Positions 11,174 through 22,204 are shown, counted from the first letter of the stretch. The stretch is 64,000 bases of DNA from Flectonema sp. DT1601 (GCA_964019425.1 OZ025854.1:310001-374000), one strand, 5' to 3'. Translations and numbers: made by a program. The notes: generated from the letters alone by a model not told the origin.

Positions 11174-11502
11174 TGAATACTAAACCTTTGATAGTTCAAA
11201 TTGAAGGATGAAATTGGGTTCATCCATCCTCAGCACTTCATCAGAAGTGTGTTTACTCGACTAGATGAAGAGTTATGATAGTGATCCATATGATGAAAAG
11301 AAAGTGCGATAGCACCTCAGCCGTAACCGACCGACGTTTTTTGAGGGATCTTTTGTTTATTCAAGATCTTAATGCAGCCCACGTTAGTTCTTAAGCTCTA
11401 CCGAGGTTCGCAAGAAAGTTAAAAAGACGGTAGTATTGGGATTTGTGTTCGCTTCTAAATTACTTTTTCTTTACCAGAACCTCCGTATGATCATTCCAAC
11501 AA
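11174..11502. other. Intergenic, no gene
   Basis: Mixed-composition 3' UTR and spacer. TTTTTCTTTACCAG ending at 11477 is the likely trans-splice acceptor for the next gene. An ATG at 11487 opens an 8-codon frame that overlaps the main start at 11503 in another frame. Confidence 0.55.
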
Positions 11503-14278
11503 ATGGATGAGCGGTATGGATGGAGGGCTGCCAGCCCTACTGGCAGCGGTCGGCGGAATGTTTCACCGCCGCGCGCAGGGAGACAGTCGGTAGGAAGGCA
11601 ATCTCCACTTGGTCACAGACAGAGTGAAATAACAAGGTTGACGATAGCTGCTGACATTAGAGCAGGTGAAATAGCGAGACTAACTGATAAAACAGAGCGA
11701 CTGGGAGAGAGACTGGCATCAGCCAGAAGCAGATTTGTGAGAGGAGCAGCAGTACGAGCAACAGCAGAATTAACAGTTCGTGGTGTGCAGGCTGTTGCAA
11801 TAGGTGATACGGGTGTTGTTTTTGGACCTTCTGATGATTTATCTTTAAAGAATGGAGTAAATGTACAATGGGATATGCGAAGAGACGGAGGAAATCGTCG
11901 AATTAACGTCTTGCAAACTGACATCGTTCCTCTTGACTCATCTCCTCGCCATGACCTCCCATCCAGTCCTGTCCCTCTTCACCGTTACAGTAGAAGTCCT
12001 GGAAGAGATGAATATCATTCGCCAACACGTCCTTCTTATACAAGCTTTTCTCCTCCACCTCCAACTACAAAGCCGCTGGTGTCAAGTTTGTCGCCAACTA
12101 AATATATTCCTCATACTCCACGTTCTGCACATGTTGCACATAGCGATGCTTTACTTTCTGCCAAACGGATTGAAGATGAGCGTCGCATGGAACACACCAT
12201 CTCCCCAACATACGTAGCTCCTGATATCAGAGCTGCGGTACTTCGATCACCAAGAGGAGATTATGCAGACCATACAAGAACTGCCATGACTGAATCTGTT
12301 GGATCTCCTTCAGCAGTTCTATTAGCAAATGAAGTTTCGGAGCTACACAGAAAGCGATTGGACGAAGAGCAGCGTCTTCATAACAGAGAACATGAAGTAT
12401 CGGAATTGCAATTAAAACTCATCGAAGAGGAAAGGCGTTTACAGAATCACGAGCATCAGCTTTCGCAGTTAGAGCAAAAGCGACTTGACGAGGAACGAAA
12501 ATTGCAAACGAGTGAGGAGGAAGTTTCTCATTTACAGAGGAAACGGATTGAAGAAGAGCGCCTTCTTCAAAGTAATGAGATGGTCATTTCAGAATTGCAG
12601 CAAAAACGTCTCGAAGAAGAAAGATTGTTGTTCTCAACATCATCGGCTCTGAGAAGTGAAGAACAGCGTTTACAACTTTTAACTCAGAGAATTAGAGATG
12701 AGGAAAACAGGCTAACCCGACTTCAAGCCGCGTCAGTCTCTCCTCCACACTTTGATGAAGCCGCGAGGTCGATTCCTGCCGTCAACAATTTTGACTGCGC
12801 ACCTGTTTCTCCGCCTAAATTTCCTCCTGCAGTACCTGCACCACGAGCTGGCTCTTCACCGACTTCGTCACATGGATGTGGAAAGTCTGTTTCATCACCT
12901 CCTTCGGAAAGGGTTGTTCGTCAGCGTTCATCTCTCTCATCGCACGCTCGCGACACCCACACTCCTGACAACGTTCTTTCCGAACTTCGTATGGAGGACA
13001 GTGTCAGAGTCGAACCGAGTCCTAATCCTGTATGTTTATATTTAATGTTTTCTTTTATGTCATTGTCAGTACAGCTGCGAGTTAGAATGAAACACTGTAA
13101 TTGGAAGAAGTTGTATATAAAATAGTATTTATACCTTTTTTTGCACCGACGAGGAGAAAATAATAAAAAAAACAAACTAGTTACCTAAACGTGAGAGTGC
13201 CTCACGGCATATAACCTTCAATGGGGATCAAGTTATTGACCAGCAGCAGTTAGACTCTCTACAAGGTGAATGGATGGATGCTAGAGGAACGTGGGTAATC
13301 CGAGGCACAATTGCAGAAAGCTTACAGAGGGGTGTGAGAGAGACTTACAGAATAACATCAGATGGAATGGGTAATGTTTGTTTAGATCGCTCTTCTCTGA
13401 GTAGGACTGCTAATGGAGGAAAGACTTTAATATGGAGTGATGGTGATATTTGGAACCGATCACAAGTAGGGGTTGGAGTTGACTGCGATAGTGAAAGTAC
13501 TGCGTCTCTTCAACTGATGAACACAATGAGGGATGACGATCATCCGTGTCCTGTCCGAATGTCGATGTCGAGAAAGTCGTCAATAAGAGGATTTGAGAGA
13601 GGTGCTTCTACTGATCGCAGTCTACTCGCCCGAAAAGGATCCCTCGGAAGAATTCTTGCTCACCTTGCTGAAGAACGTGGTTCGGAATCCGAACCTGAGA
13701 TTGACGACGAAAACGTTTGGTGGCAGGTCCCTGTAATTGATTGCAGTTCCGTAACATTCACTCACCCGCTTTACGGAGATAGACCACCTGGTGCAACATC
13801 AGCACCGAATACCGGGTCCTTTATTAGATTCGAAGTTGGGTCTGGTGGGAAATTCATCTACACAGTAGACGGTGATGTACAACCTCCTGTATCAGCAATA
13901 ACACTTGAGAGAACTGAGCATGGTGTATTTTTATTATTTCCTGATGAGAAGGACGATGTCATGCCAGAACGTGTTGTCTGCCTTCCTCCAGAAGACATTA
14001 ACGACTTAGTCGCTAGTACGATATCTGTTTGTAAGAAGACTGGTGTATTTCAGAACCTTAATTACGAGTACGAGGCACTCGCCAACCAGGAAGTTATTGT
14101 TGAGAGATTCCTCGCATCAAATGGTGAGGACGTGCCGTGGAATTTCGTAGATAAATTACTACCTCCGAATTACCTTATGGAGCCAACCTCGAATGCTTCC
14201 GTGGCAGCCGCCATGCTCGTAGCCGGCATGGCTGTGGCTGAGAAGCAAAAAGACGGCAGGTATTGTACGATAATGTGA
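11503..14278 (+). CDS. Large coiled-coil protein ending in a CaaX-like box (2 exons)
   Basis: Exon 1 is 11503-13029 and exon 2 most likely starts at 13181 (acceptor AAACAAACTAG) or at 13196; either keeps the frame, giving about 870 residues. Order: basic Ser/Pro N-terminus; short helix; a globular stretch near residues 85-145; Ser/Pro/Tyr linker; a strongly repetitive coiled coil at about 280-410 built on ELxxKRxxEERxLQ; a linker; then a C-terminal region with Trp/Gly motifs (LQGEW, WSDGDIWNR) resembling repeats I recall in euglenozoan cytoskeletal proteins. The last four residues, CTIM, fit a CaaX prenylation signal (farnesylation favoured by Met). A membrane-tethered cytoskeletal or flagellar protein is a reasonable inference; the name is unknown. 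Confidence 0.8.
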
Positions 14279-15776
14279 GTCTTAGTTCAGTTATCAGTGC
14301 TTGTGTTCCTTTCTCAAAGATAAGTTATCTTTTATGTAATCAAAGACTGTTGCTAAAGGATGCCTCTACCGGCGTTTACCCGCAATGAACGAAAAAAAAG
14401 AGAGAGATAGAATAATCTCCGTTTCCACAACTGAATATTTGCTCGTTTCCGAAAAAAAAAAAAATATGATCGATGGGTATCAATAATGGCTGCGCCATCC
14501 GAAAAAAAAAACAATAAAAGAGCAAAAAAAAAAAAAAAAAAAAAAAAAATGGAAACATGTGTACCCTTCCCCTATTTTAAAACTTGTAAGTTAGAATTTT
14601 ATTCGTGGGAAAACGTCGATTGTACTATTTGTTTGAAAAGACGAATCACAGAAGGAAAAAAAAAAAAGATGTGAAAAATATACATTCGGTTTGTAACCAC
14701 CACAGGTAGTGGCAGTCTGTTGGGAATTTGCTTTTCTGGTTTGCCTTTCAAATGCGAGGTTACACAGAAAACTAAAACTAAGTCCCGTAGTACTGTTTTG
14801 CTTAGCAACCGATTCATTCACCCTTTTCTTTTCTTTTTTTTTTTTTTTTTTTTTTTTTTGTTTGTTTTTATGATTCGCAATTCTATTTATTTTCCCCTTT
14901 TTCTAGAGCATCGCAAGCCTGTTTGCTACTTCTAAAGAGATCGTTATGCCTTTTTTGTACCGTAAGAAATTTTCCCTTTTCTTGGTTAAAGGTTTGTATG
15001 ACAGGAGGCACATAATTTCGAGGGAGTGGTTTTTTTTTCTTTGTTTTTTTTTCTTCTTTTCTCCCTCTCTACAGGTGTGGCATCTGGTTGAAAAAGAATT
15101 TTGCGCGAAGGTTTTCTCATGTAAAGTCATTCTCAGTTTAAAAAAATAAAAGAAAACTTCTAATTCACCTAAGTAGTTTACGAAATCGCCCAACAAAAAA
15201 AAATTGTCCACCAGAGAAAGAAGTGTCACGGGGGTTCGAACCTGCGACTTTCGGGATAATTAGTCCTACTTGTAAACCACCGCAGCTTTGAAAATTTTGA
15301 AAAAATTTCTGTCATGGTGGGTTGTCCTGAGTAGAATATTTTTTTTATGAGTTGTTGATTTTGGAAACTATTTTTGTGGAATTAGGAGTTCTCAAAAAAA
15401 AAAAAAAAAGTGAAAAAAAAAGAATGAAAAAGAAAAAAAAAAAGAAACATGGAAAAAAAAAAATTATCATATTTTCCGCAGCTTACGTGTACGAAAAAAA
15501 AAACAAAGAAAAAAAAAAACTTGTCACTCAGTCTACTGTTCATGTTCATCCTCCCCTTCTACTAGTGTGAGTACTGTAGGAATGTAGTTAGCGAGTTTCA
15601 TCTATTTTCCCCCTCGTCAATTTATGATAGTATTTTATTTCTACAGGTCTCAATTTAAACTGCGTCATTTAGTATCGAAGGGTTTACCTGTTCTATTCTA
15701 TCATTTATTGTTTTAACACTTTTCAGATATCGTTATCGTCACATGTGTGAGTTGTAGTTGGATTAAAAGACAAGAC
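14279..15776. other. Intergenic, homopolymer-rich, with one tRNA-like sequence
   Basis: Long A and T runs (14526-14549, 14836-14859, 15395-15435) dominate. The open frames here are artefacts of these runs. A degenerate tRNA-like sequence lies at 15223-15290 on the minus strand. AACACTTTTCAG ending at 15726 is the presumed trans-splice acceptor of the transporter gene. It is followed by a 5-codon upstream frame (15743-15757). Confidence 0.6.
15223..15290 (-). other. tRNA-like sequence, degenerate
   Basis: On the minus strand this reads GCTGCGGTGGTTTAC (box-A and D-loop-like), then GGACTAATTATCC in anticodon-loop position, then GCAGGTTCGAACCCC (box-B-like). The spacing is that of a tRNA, but the T stem and acceptor stem do not pair well. 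It is therefore a tRNA fossil or tRNA-derived short repeat rather than a working gene. Confidence 0.35.
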
Positions 15777-17162
15777 ATGGGCACTTCTGTTGATGAACGT
15801 AACCCGCTCCGTGTCAGCAGAGAGGAGGTTGGAAATCATTCTCCAGGTGGTGCAATGAAGAAGTTTTTAATGATGTCTATTTGGTTTTCAATAAATCACG
15901 GAGCTGTGGGAAGTGGATTAGCATTAGCATCGACTGTGTTGGGAACAGATCTCGGTGGTATGGGATCTGGTGTTCTGTATCTCTGCTACACAGCAACTGC
16001 TTTAATATTAGCCACACCTGTTGTGCAAACACTCGGTGAGAAACGAGCTTTAGTAGCTGGACTCGGTCTTTATAGTTTCTATCTCGCTTCATTTCTGATC
16101 GCATTAGCATGTGACGACAGGTCTGATGTCGATGAAGAGTCTCCCCCTATGTGCGCACGGCTAGCTTTTGTCAGCGGAAGTGCGATAGGTGGATTCGGAG
16201 CTGGTTTCTACTGGACTGCTCAGTCTTGTTACTTCTCTAGATGTGCTTTGGAGTATGCAGCAGAACGAAATATTTCAAAGTCTTCAGCGACTTCCTACTT
16301 TGGAGGGATATTCTCCGCCCTCTACCTCAGCTTTGAGATGATTGCGAAATTAACTTCTTTCGTGTGTTTGGAAACGATGTCGGAATCAACAGGTCAGTTC
16401 GTTGTATTTGTAATCCTCACTTCTATGACTTTAATCAGTACAGTGGGGATGGCATTCGCTCCTCCTCTTCCTCGTGATTCTGACTCAAACCAATCTACTG
16501 ATGAACCTGACAGTCCCGCAAAAACCGATCAAAAAAGCAGAGTGTTGGCGACGTTTTACCTTATGAAGAATCCAACTGTGTGGTTGTGGCTTCCTTTCAA
16601 CTTTTCGTTTGGACTTTTTAGTGCGTTAGTCACCAATGTTGTTAATGCTCGTATCATAAATGAATACTTGGGATCATGGGCGGTACCACTACTAAGCGCC
16701 GGGATAAGCGGAGTAGCTGCCAGTAGCGCATTTCCATTGGGATGGTTAGGACGAAAGTTTGGTTCACAGCTGCCGGCAATGATGTGCGGCATTGCAATGT
16801 TTGTTATTGAAGGTGTCGTGTACTTAATTTGGTCAGAAGAAGCACTTGGAAAGTGGTCTTTCATGATACCCCTTTGTATTGTTCAAGGTATATCACGTGC
16901 TGTAAATGAAGGACCTAATAAGGCAATGATCGCTGATACATTTCAGGAACCTATTCCTCGACAGGCTGCTTTTAGTAATTGGGTTTTACAAAATGGGTTT
17001 TCGTCATCTCTAGGATTCTTTGTGTTCCCACCTGTTTTGGATTGTTGTGGTAGAATTCCCTTGGCAATTATGTGTTTGGTTCCTTCAGTTTTAGCAACAA
17101 TAGCGACTCCTATTGTGTTTTCAAGAAATTCAAAAAAAAGTGGGTATGAGGATGTTCCATAA
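15777..17162 (+). CDS. UNC93-like major facilitator membrane protein
   Basis: 461 residues with about eleven or twelve hydrophobic segments, typical of the MFS fold. The first half carries the signatures of the UNC93 branch: GVLYLCYTATALILATPVV with LGEKRALV in the TM2-3 region, and GFGAGFYWTAQSCYFSR in the TM4 region. A hydrophilic loop rich in Asp/Ser/Pro (about residues 235-255) separates the two halves. UNC93 proteins act as accessory subunits or transporters in plasma or internal membranes; the substrate cannot be told. I chose the ATG at 15777 because the upstream ATG (15743) reads MCEL then stops. The short acidic/basic N-terminus before TM1 is normal for the family. Confidence 0.8.
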   Translation: MGTSVDERNPLRVSREEVGNHSPGGAMKKFLMMSIWFSINHGAVGSGLALASTVLGTDLGGMGSGVLYLCYTATALILATPVVQTLGEKRALVAGLGLYSFYLASFLIALACDDRSDVDEESPPMCARLAFVSGSAIGGFGAGFYWTAQSCYFSRCALEYAAERNISKSSATSYFGGIFSALYLSFEMIAKLTSFVCLETMSESTGQFVVFVILTSMTLISTVGMAFAPPLPRDSDSNQSTDEPDSPAKTDQKSRVLATFYLMKNPTVWLWLPFNFSFGLFSALVTNVVNARIINEYLGSWAVPLLSAGISGVAASSAFPLGWLGRKFGSQLPAMMCGIAMFVIEGVVYLIWSEEALGKWSFMIPLCIVQGISRAVNEGPNKAMIADTFQEPIPRQAAFSNWVLQNGFSSSLGFFVFPPVLDCCGRIPLAIMCLVPSVLATIATPIVFSRNSKKSGYEDVP

Positions 17163-17440
17163 ATTTATTTTTCTACACTGCCCACACTTTAAAACGATCA
17201 ATCAGTCAAGTTTAAAAGCTGTCTGGTATTTTTGATAAATACTGTAAAAGGATACAAAAGTGTCTTTTTTACAGTTCTGTGAGTGGTATTATTTGGATCA
17301 TTTTATTGATTCGAACTACTGTTCCATTTCGTTTATTGTACCCGAGTGAGTGACTGTGAGTCCGATGTGTAATTTGTGACATCCTAACGATTTAATTATC
17401 TCAACTATTAGACACAACACACAACAACAACAAAAAAAAA

Positions 17441-18802
17441 ATGTTGCACAACAGAAAAACACATGACATTGAAAACCCTGAAGAGCACACTCCGCTGCTG
17501 TCGGAATCTTGCAGTTCCAAGAAGACCGAAAAATCGTCTTTGAGGGGAAATGACTGCAGCTCAACAGAACACCGATCAGGTGAGAAGGAAAGACAGAACA
17601 AATCGAAAGAGATGAAAGCCTTGAAATTCTGCATTGTTTTATGTCTTGTCTTTATGGTCGTAGAGTTGATTGGGGGTTACGTGGCTCACAGTCTTGCCAT
17701 TATGACCGATGCCGCTCATTTGTTAACAGATGTTGGAGCACTTCTTCTGTCGTACTTTGCTGCACACGTATCACAGCAGCCAAGTAACAACCAGTACACC
17801 TTCGGTATGCACAGAGCTGAAATTATTGGAGCCTTGGCATCGATCTTCTCAATCTGGTTCTTGACTGGAATTATATTGTACGCAGCAGTTATGAGATTTA
17901 TGGACTTCAGTCACTGCGCATCAATTGGTTTGGAGAAGGCGTTAGTGACTCCAACTTGCGAGTCAGTTAACGGAAAGTTGATGGTTTTAGTTGGAATCCT
18001 CGGACTTATTGTAAACATTGCAATGGCTGGTATTTTAGTTAAAGGAGGTGCTGAAGTAATGCATTCTCACTCTCATGGTGGAGGTTCATGCAGTTCCCAT
18101 GGAGAAGGTGACAAAAAAGAAGAAGGTGGTCACGGGCACTCCCATGGACATTCACACGGAGGCCATGGCGGACACGGAAGTCACGGTGGACACGGCGGCC
18201 ACGGCGGTGAGACCAAGAAGAAATCAGGCAACGTGAACGTCCAAGCCGCTTACATGCACGCCCTTACTGACTGCATTAACGTATGTGTTTTATTTTTATT
18301 ATTCATTTTTGAGTACCTTAGCAGCGAAGGCATTAAAAAAAAAAAAAAACAGTCTGCTGGAGTAATCATCGCTGCTCTCATCATTTGGCTTGGAAACTGG
18401 AAGTCTGTCGGAATGGACACGTCGGTCAGCAGTTGGTACAATTTGGCAGATCCGGTTATTTCATTTTTGTTTGGTGCCCTCACTCTGCACACTACTTGGG
18501 GACTTACACAGGATTTGACTAGTGTACTTATGGAGGGAGTTCCTCGTGGTGTAAATTATGAAAAGGTTTTGAGAGACCTCCATGAGATTCCAGACGTTGA
18601 TGAAGTTCACGACCTTCACATTTGGGCTCACACGATGGACAAGTTATCGCTGTCAGTTCACTTGACCAGCAACAACCATAAGAAAGTTCTTATCGATGCT
18701 CAACATTATTGCAAGGATGAGTTAAACATCGATCACGCAACCATTCAGGTAGATCCAAGTGGTGAATGTTGTGTTGCGAGATGTCACTCCAGCGTTCATT
18801 AA
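17441..18802 (+). CDS. CDF/ZnT zinc transporter (SLC30-like), 2 exons
   Basis: Exons 17441-18280 and 18353-18802 give 429 residues. The protein has six predicted membrane helices. TM2 has the HLLTD metal site and TM5 the HALTD site, both HxxxD, the zinc-selective arrangement of ZnT transporters. Between TM4 and TM5 is a His/Gly-rich cytosolic loop of about 50 residues. The C-terminal domain (DVDEVHDLHIWAH) is the usual cytoplasmic dimer domain. It exports zinc from the cytosol into vesicles or out of the cell in exchange for protons. The 72-nt intron (GTATGT, then A14 and CAG) directly follows the TM5 motif and contains no in-frame stop. I excise it because known family members run straight from that motif into the SAGV-type helix. 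Confidence 0.93.
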   Translation: MLHNRKTHDIENPEEHTPLLSESCSSKKTEKSSLRGNDCSSTEHRSGEKERQNKSKEMKALKFCIVLCLVFMVVELIGGYVAHSLAIMTDAAHLLTDVGALLLSYFAAHVSQQPSNNQYTFGMHRAEIIGALASIFSIWFLTGIILYAAVMRFMDFSHCASIGLEKALVTPTCESVNGKLMVLVGILGLIVNIAMAGILVKGGAEVMHSHSHGGGSCSSHGEGDKKEEGGHGHSHGHSHGGHGGHGSHGGHGGHGGETKKKSGNVNVQAAYMHALTDCINVCVLFLLFIFEYLSSEGIKKKKKQSAGVIIAALIIWLGNWKSVGMDTSVSSWYNLADPVISFLFGALTLHTTWGLTQDLTSVLMEGVPRGVNYEKVLRDLHEIPDVDEVHDLHIWAHTMDKLSLSVHLTSNNHKKVLIDAQHYCKDELNIDHATIQVDPSGECCVARCHSSVH

Positions 18803-20989
18803 GGACAACCGAATAAAATCCTCCTTCCCTCCATTCTACATTTAGACATTTTGTGAAAAAGGTTTTTAAACGAGTTCAAATCCCTTCGAGAAAAATAATA
18901 CTTTTGTTGTGCAGCTTTGCTGTTTTTATTGAAGCCGTTACCCACCCCAAATACTTACAAAAAAGATGTGTTGTGTTGCATTGTTTTTTCTCAGTTTTTT
19001 TTTCGACCCTTCTATTTTTTAATCTTTATTGTGTTGTAGGATGAATTTTTTTTTTTTTTTTTAAAAATTAGATTTCGTTTGATTTGGAATAAGATAACAG
19101 TTACTACAACAACTTATCCCTCCCAGCCTTTCTGGTATCCAGTTCTTCACCAGCTGGTTATGATCTTCCCCTCCACAGTTTCTGTAAGAAGGAAGTATTA
19201 TAAAACCCCGCTTTCCTGAAAGGAAATTGGATTAAAAAGAGAGTGTCAGGAAACAGTAGTGATGGATCACTTTTATCTGATATGTCATTATCCCCTGTTT
19301 TTTTTCTTCTTTTTTTCTTTTGTTTTTTTTCCCACTTGCACAGTAGCCTAGACCTGGTTATCTTGCAGTGGAACTTGGTGACTATTTTTTTAATGCAACG
19401 CTTCGGTGTAGCTCTCAAAGGAGTTTATGAGTAGTGTTTGCAATAAACACGATTGACTGAAGTTTACCATATGTACAATAAGCAGGTAATTTGCTGTGCA
19501 GCAGTGTGGAGGAAGACATAGAAAAAAACAACAAAGGAGGGGGGGGAAAAAAGGAGAGAGAGACCAAGAATGAAATTATATTTTTCGTGAATTTTTGTTG
19601 ATTACTTGTTCGGGGCAAAGAATGAAAAAAAACAATAATAAGGCTAAACGGTGGGTAATAATTGGTACTTCAGACACACATTGCATTTAGTGTTGGCTTG
19701 AGAAATCCGAAGATTTCGTTTACTTTTCGCAAAAAAAAAAAAAACAAAAACAAACGATTCTCTCTCTATCAGGACACATGGTCCCCGCTAATATACCTGC
19801 CGGGTTGTTGGTGGTTCCATCCCCTGATCCCCATAATCCTTACCCCAAAAAAAAAAAGAAATTTCCACGCAGTCTTTCATTGTGTTGGTTATGAAAACCC
19901 TCTTTTTTTTCTTTGCACAAGACATGAAAATTTTTTTTACAAACATAACATGATAAAGAAAATAATTTGAAGAGCATTTTTTTGACTTTTGATGTCTGAC
20001 TTTTGGTTTGTCTTTCTTTTTTTTAGACCTGATTTTTTTTTTTTCCCCCTTTTTTTAATTTTTGGCGCACTGATCAGACATCAATAATGCAACTGTTTGG
20101 AGTTTATCACTTGACTTGTTCGCGTCATGACCTGTGGTCCGCGTTACGAGCATGTTGAATGGGCTGTCGCTCAGTTGTAGGCAAGTAAAGCACTCGATGT
20201 TGCCTTCTCTCACAGGCTTGGCGAAGTAATGTCTAGAAGAGTCGAGACGCTCTGTGGCAGCCCCACTACTTCTGCATGGACGGACCCAATCTGCAGTTGC
20301 AGGCTGGCATGCTGTACTTTGCATTGGGGTTATGGCGCTGACCACGGAACGAGTCTGCTATTCAGGACAGTGCTCCGCTGAACTTATGCGAAAATTCAAC
20401 AACTTGGCTTACCTTTCTATCAAAATCATCATCCTGTCCCCTCCATCCCTGAAAGAACGTGAAGAATAGAAAACAAAACTAAATAAAGTATTCCTGTCAT
20501 GAACACAAGCCCGCAGAATTTTCCTGCAGGCAGATTTGTAGAGGAAAACAAAGATGAAGAAACATAACGAAATAGAAACAAGGAGAATCTTCAGCGCTTT
20601 CAGACCTGCTTTTTAAGCATCCATCTGTTTGTAGCAAAGGAAATTCCTTGGAAAAAAAAACAGTAAAAAACAAAAAAAACAAACATCTCCAAAAATGATT
20701 TTCATATGGAACACAAGTGATAACTGCTACAAATTGTGGCGTAAAATTAGTGTTGTGTGATTCCTGCCCACCTCTGACTCTTCTTGAAGGAGACCAATGT
20801 AGTTACGCCTTCTAAGTGCTGATTAGATGTACTTGTGATGTTTATATTTATTATTTCTTCAGGTGACAATGTAAAGAACTGAGGCTTTGCAAACAATGAC
20901 CGTTCTCTGTGTTGGAACACGTGCAAAGATGCTAATTAATATTCTTTGCGTTGATTAATCATAATCATTACAGTCATTATCATTTAATT
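18803..20989. other. Long intergenic region with a GC-richer island
   Basis: 18803-20040 is AT-rich 3' UTR or spacer with T and A runs and no gene. An island at about 20055-20400 is GC-richer; its minus strand has a 96-codon open frame with a weak zinc-finger-like pattern (HYFAKPV, then IECFTC). From 20470 on, nothing is recognised. The ferredoxin gene follows a CATTACAG acceptor-like site ending at 20973. Confidence 0.5.
20055..20345 (-). other. Possible decayed coding island, minus strand
   Basis: A 96-codon open frame with GC content above its surroundings. The segment around HYFAKPVREG and IECFTC, followed by a Ser-rich stretch and GHD, loosely resembles a BED zinc finger as found in DNA transposases. 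Key His spacing is not conserved and no transposase core or terminal repeats are seen. It may be a short transposon remnant; it is unlikely to be an expressed gene in this all-plus-strand cluster. Confidence 0.25.
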
Positions 20990-21379
20990 ATGTTGAGAGT
21001 AGTCTGTCGTAACAGGAATCAGCTTCGTGCATGTTCCGAAATGACAAAATTTAAAGTACAAAGAGACCTATCAGGAGAGGTTGAAGTTTGGGATGTAACA
21101 GCTCGTGCTGGTGAGCGCCTCCACCTCGCGCTGAAGGAGAACGGAGTTGATGTGGAATTGAGTTGTGGGGGGCAGCAGGCTTGTTCAACATGTCACATAA
21201 TATTGCCAGACAGTGTTTTTGATTCTGTCACACCAGCAGAGGAAGCTGAAGAAGACATGTTGGATATTGCAGCTGATCACAATGATAACTCTCGACTTGC
21301 TTGCTGCCTGAAAGTAGTTCCGGAATTAGAAGGAGAGACACTTATATTGCCAGCGAATGTTGAGGACTTCTGGAATTAA
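20990..21379 (+). CDS. Mitochondrial adrenodoxin-type [2Fe-2S] ferredoxin
   Basis: 129 residues. The cluster ligands follow the adrenodoxin pattern C-x5-C-x2-C (SCGGQQACSTCHI) with the fourth Cys downstream in RLACCL. The Asp/Glu-rich segment between (TPAEEAEEDMLD) is the usual partner-docking acidic helix. The N-terminus (MLRVVCRNRNQLRAC) is basic and lacks acidic residues, consistent with a mitochondrial presequence. In this family the protein passes electrons from ferredoxin reductase to the iron-sulfur cluster assembly machinery (Yah1/FDX2 role) or to P450s. The conserved Q after the fourth Cys is Cys here. The start was chosen because it lies 17 bases after the presumed acceptor and begins the presequence. 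Confidence 0.92.
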   Translation: MLRVVCRNRNQLRACSEMTKFKVQRDLSGEVEVWDVTARAGERLHLALKENGVDVELSCGGQQACSTCHIILPDSVFDSVTPAEEAEEDMLDIAADHNDNSRLACCLKVVPELEGETLILPANVEDFWN

Positions 21380-21981
21380 CCTCGTCTTCATCTAAACATC
21401 AGACAGAGTTTGCGAGCATATCAAAGGTTTTGAGTTTGTATTGTACGTTAGTCATCTTCGCAATTGGTAAGTTGGACTATAGTGGTTAATTATTATGTTC
21501 TTGCAGCTCACAATCATGATCCAAAGTAGACATGTTTTACAAGCGAAAGAGAATTGTGACAGCGTAACATTAACACCGGCTTGTTTCGGTTGCACACAAA
21601 CAAAACTTTTGGTTAGTCATGGGACTTCTCAGACTGAATGAAAAAACATGGACAGTAATTCACTTTCCATCACAAAATGCACCTGAGAAAGAAGTCTTAC
21701 TTAGGCATGGGTGTCAGTTACTAAGGCGAGACAACTTTCATAAGGCAATTCAATGGACACAGTCGGTCATGGAAGTCATAACCAACTGGGGAAGGGTTCT
21801 TTCAAATTCATACTTTGGACAGAGTCTGATAAAGAGAAAAAATTGATATCGTGAAAAATTCACACTAAAAATAAGAATACTTTATATGAAAATTATCGCA
21901 GACAGCGATTGTTATTTTTATTTTTTCTCAGTGTGCAAATTACCTACCCACCGTCTGTATCAGAAGAAAAATGGAAAAATG

Positions 21982-22054
21982 TGGAGATGGAGGGCATCGA
22001 TCCCTCTACCTCTCGCATGCTGAGCGAGCGCTCTACCATTTGAGCTACACCCCC
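21982..22054 (-). tRNA. tRNA-Ala (AGC anticodon)
   Basis: The minus strand folds as a 73-nt cloverleaf starting GGGGGTG. The acceptor stem pairs with CATCTCC and includes the G3-U70 wobble that is the alanine identity element. The D arm (TAGCTCAAATGG) matches box A. The anticodon stem CTCGC/GCGAG has AGC in the loop. The T arm is GAGGG-ATCGATG-CCCTC with the GATCGATGC form of box B common in tRNA-Ala. The 3' end lacks encoded CCA, as in eukaryotes, and a T5 terminator follows shortly after. No intron. It is the only well-supported gene in the window on the minus strand, opposite to the protein genes. Confidence 0.96.
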
Positions 22055-22204
22055 TGTAAAATGAAAAAAAACCTTCGCTCTATAGGTGACTGGTGATATG
22101 AGTAAAAAATACTTTCGTAATTAAATTACGCAAGCTCTTACCATTTCTACCATCGTTGAAACAAAGAATACAGCCTAAGGCCTCCCCCAAGAATATTGAT
22201 AAGA

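Noticed and set aside
15223-15290. A functional tRNA-Ile (AAT in anticodon position)
   Set aside because: T stem and acceptor stem do not pair; kept only as a tRNA-like sequence.
21619-21846. 75-codon open frame after the ferredoxin gene
   Set aside because: Composition is not convincing, no domain, and no pyrimidine-rich acceptor just upstream.
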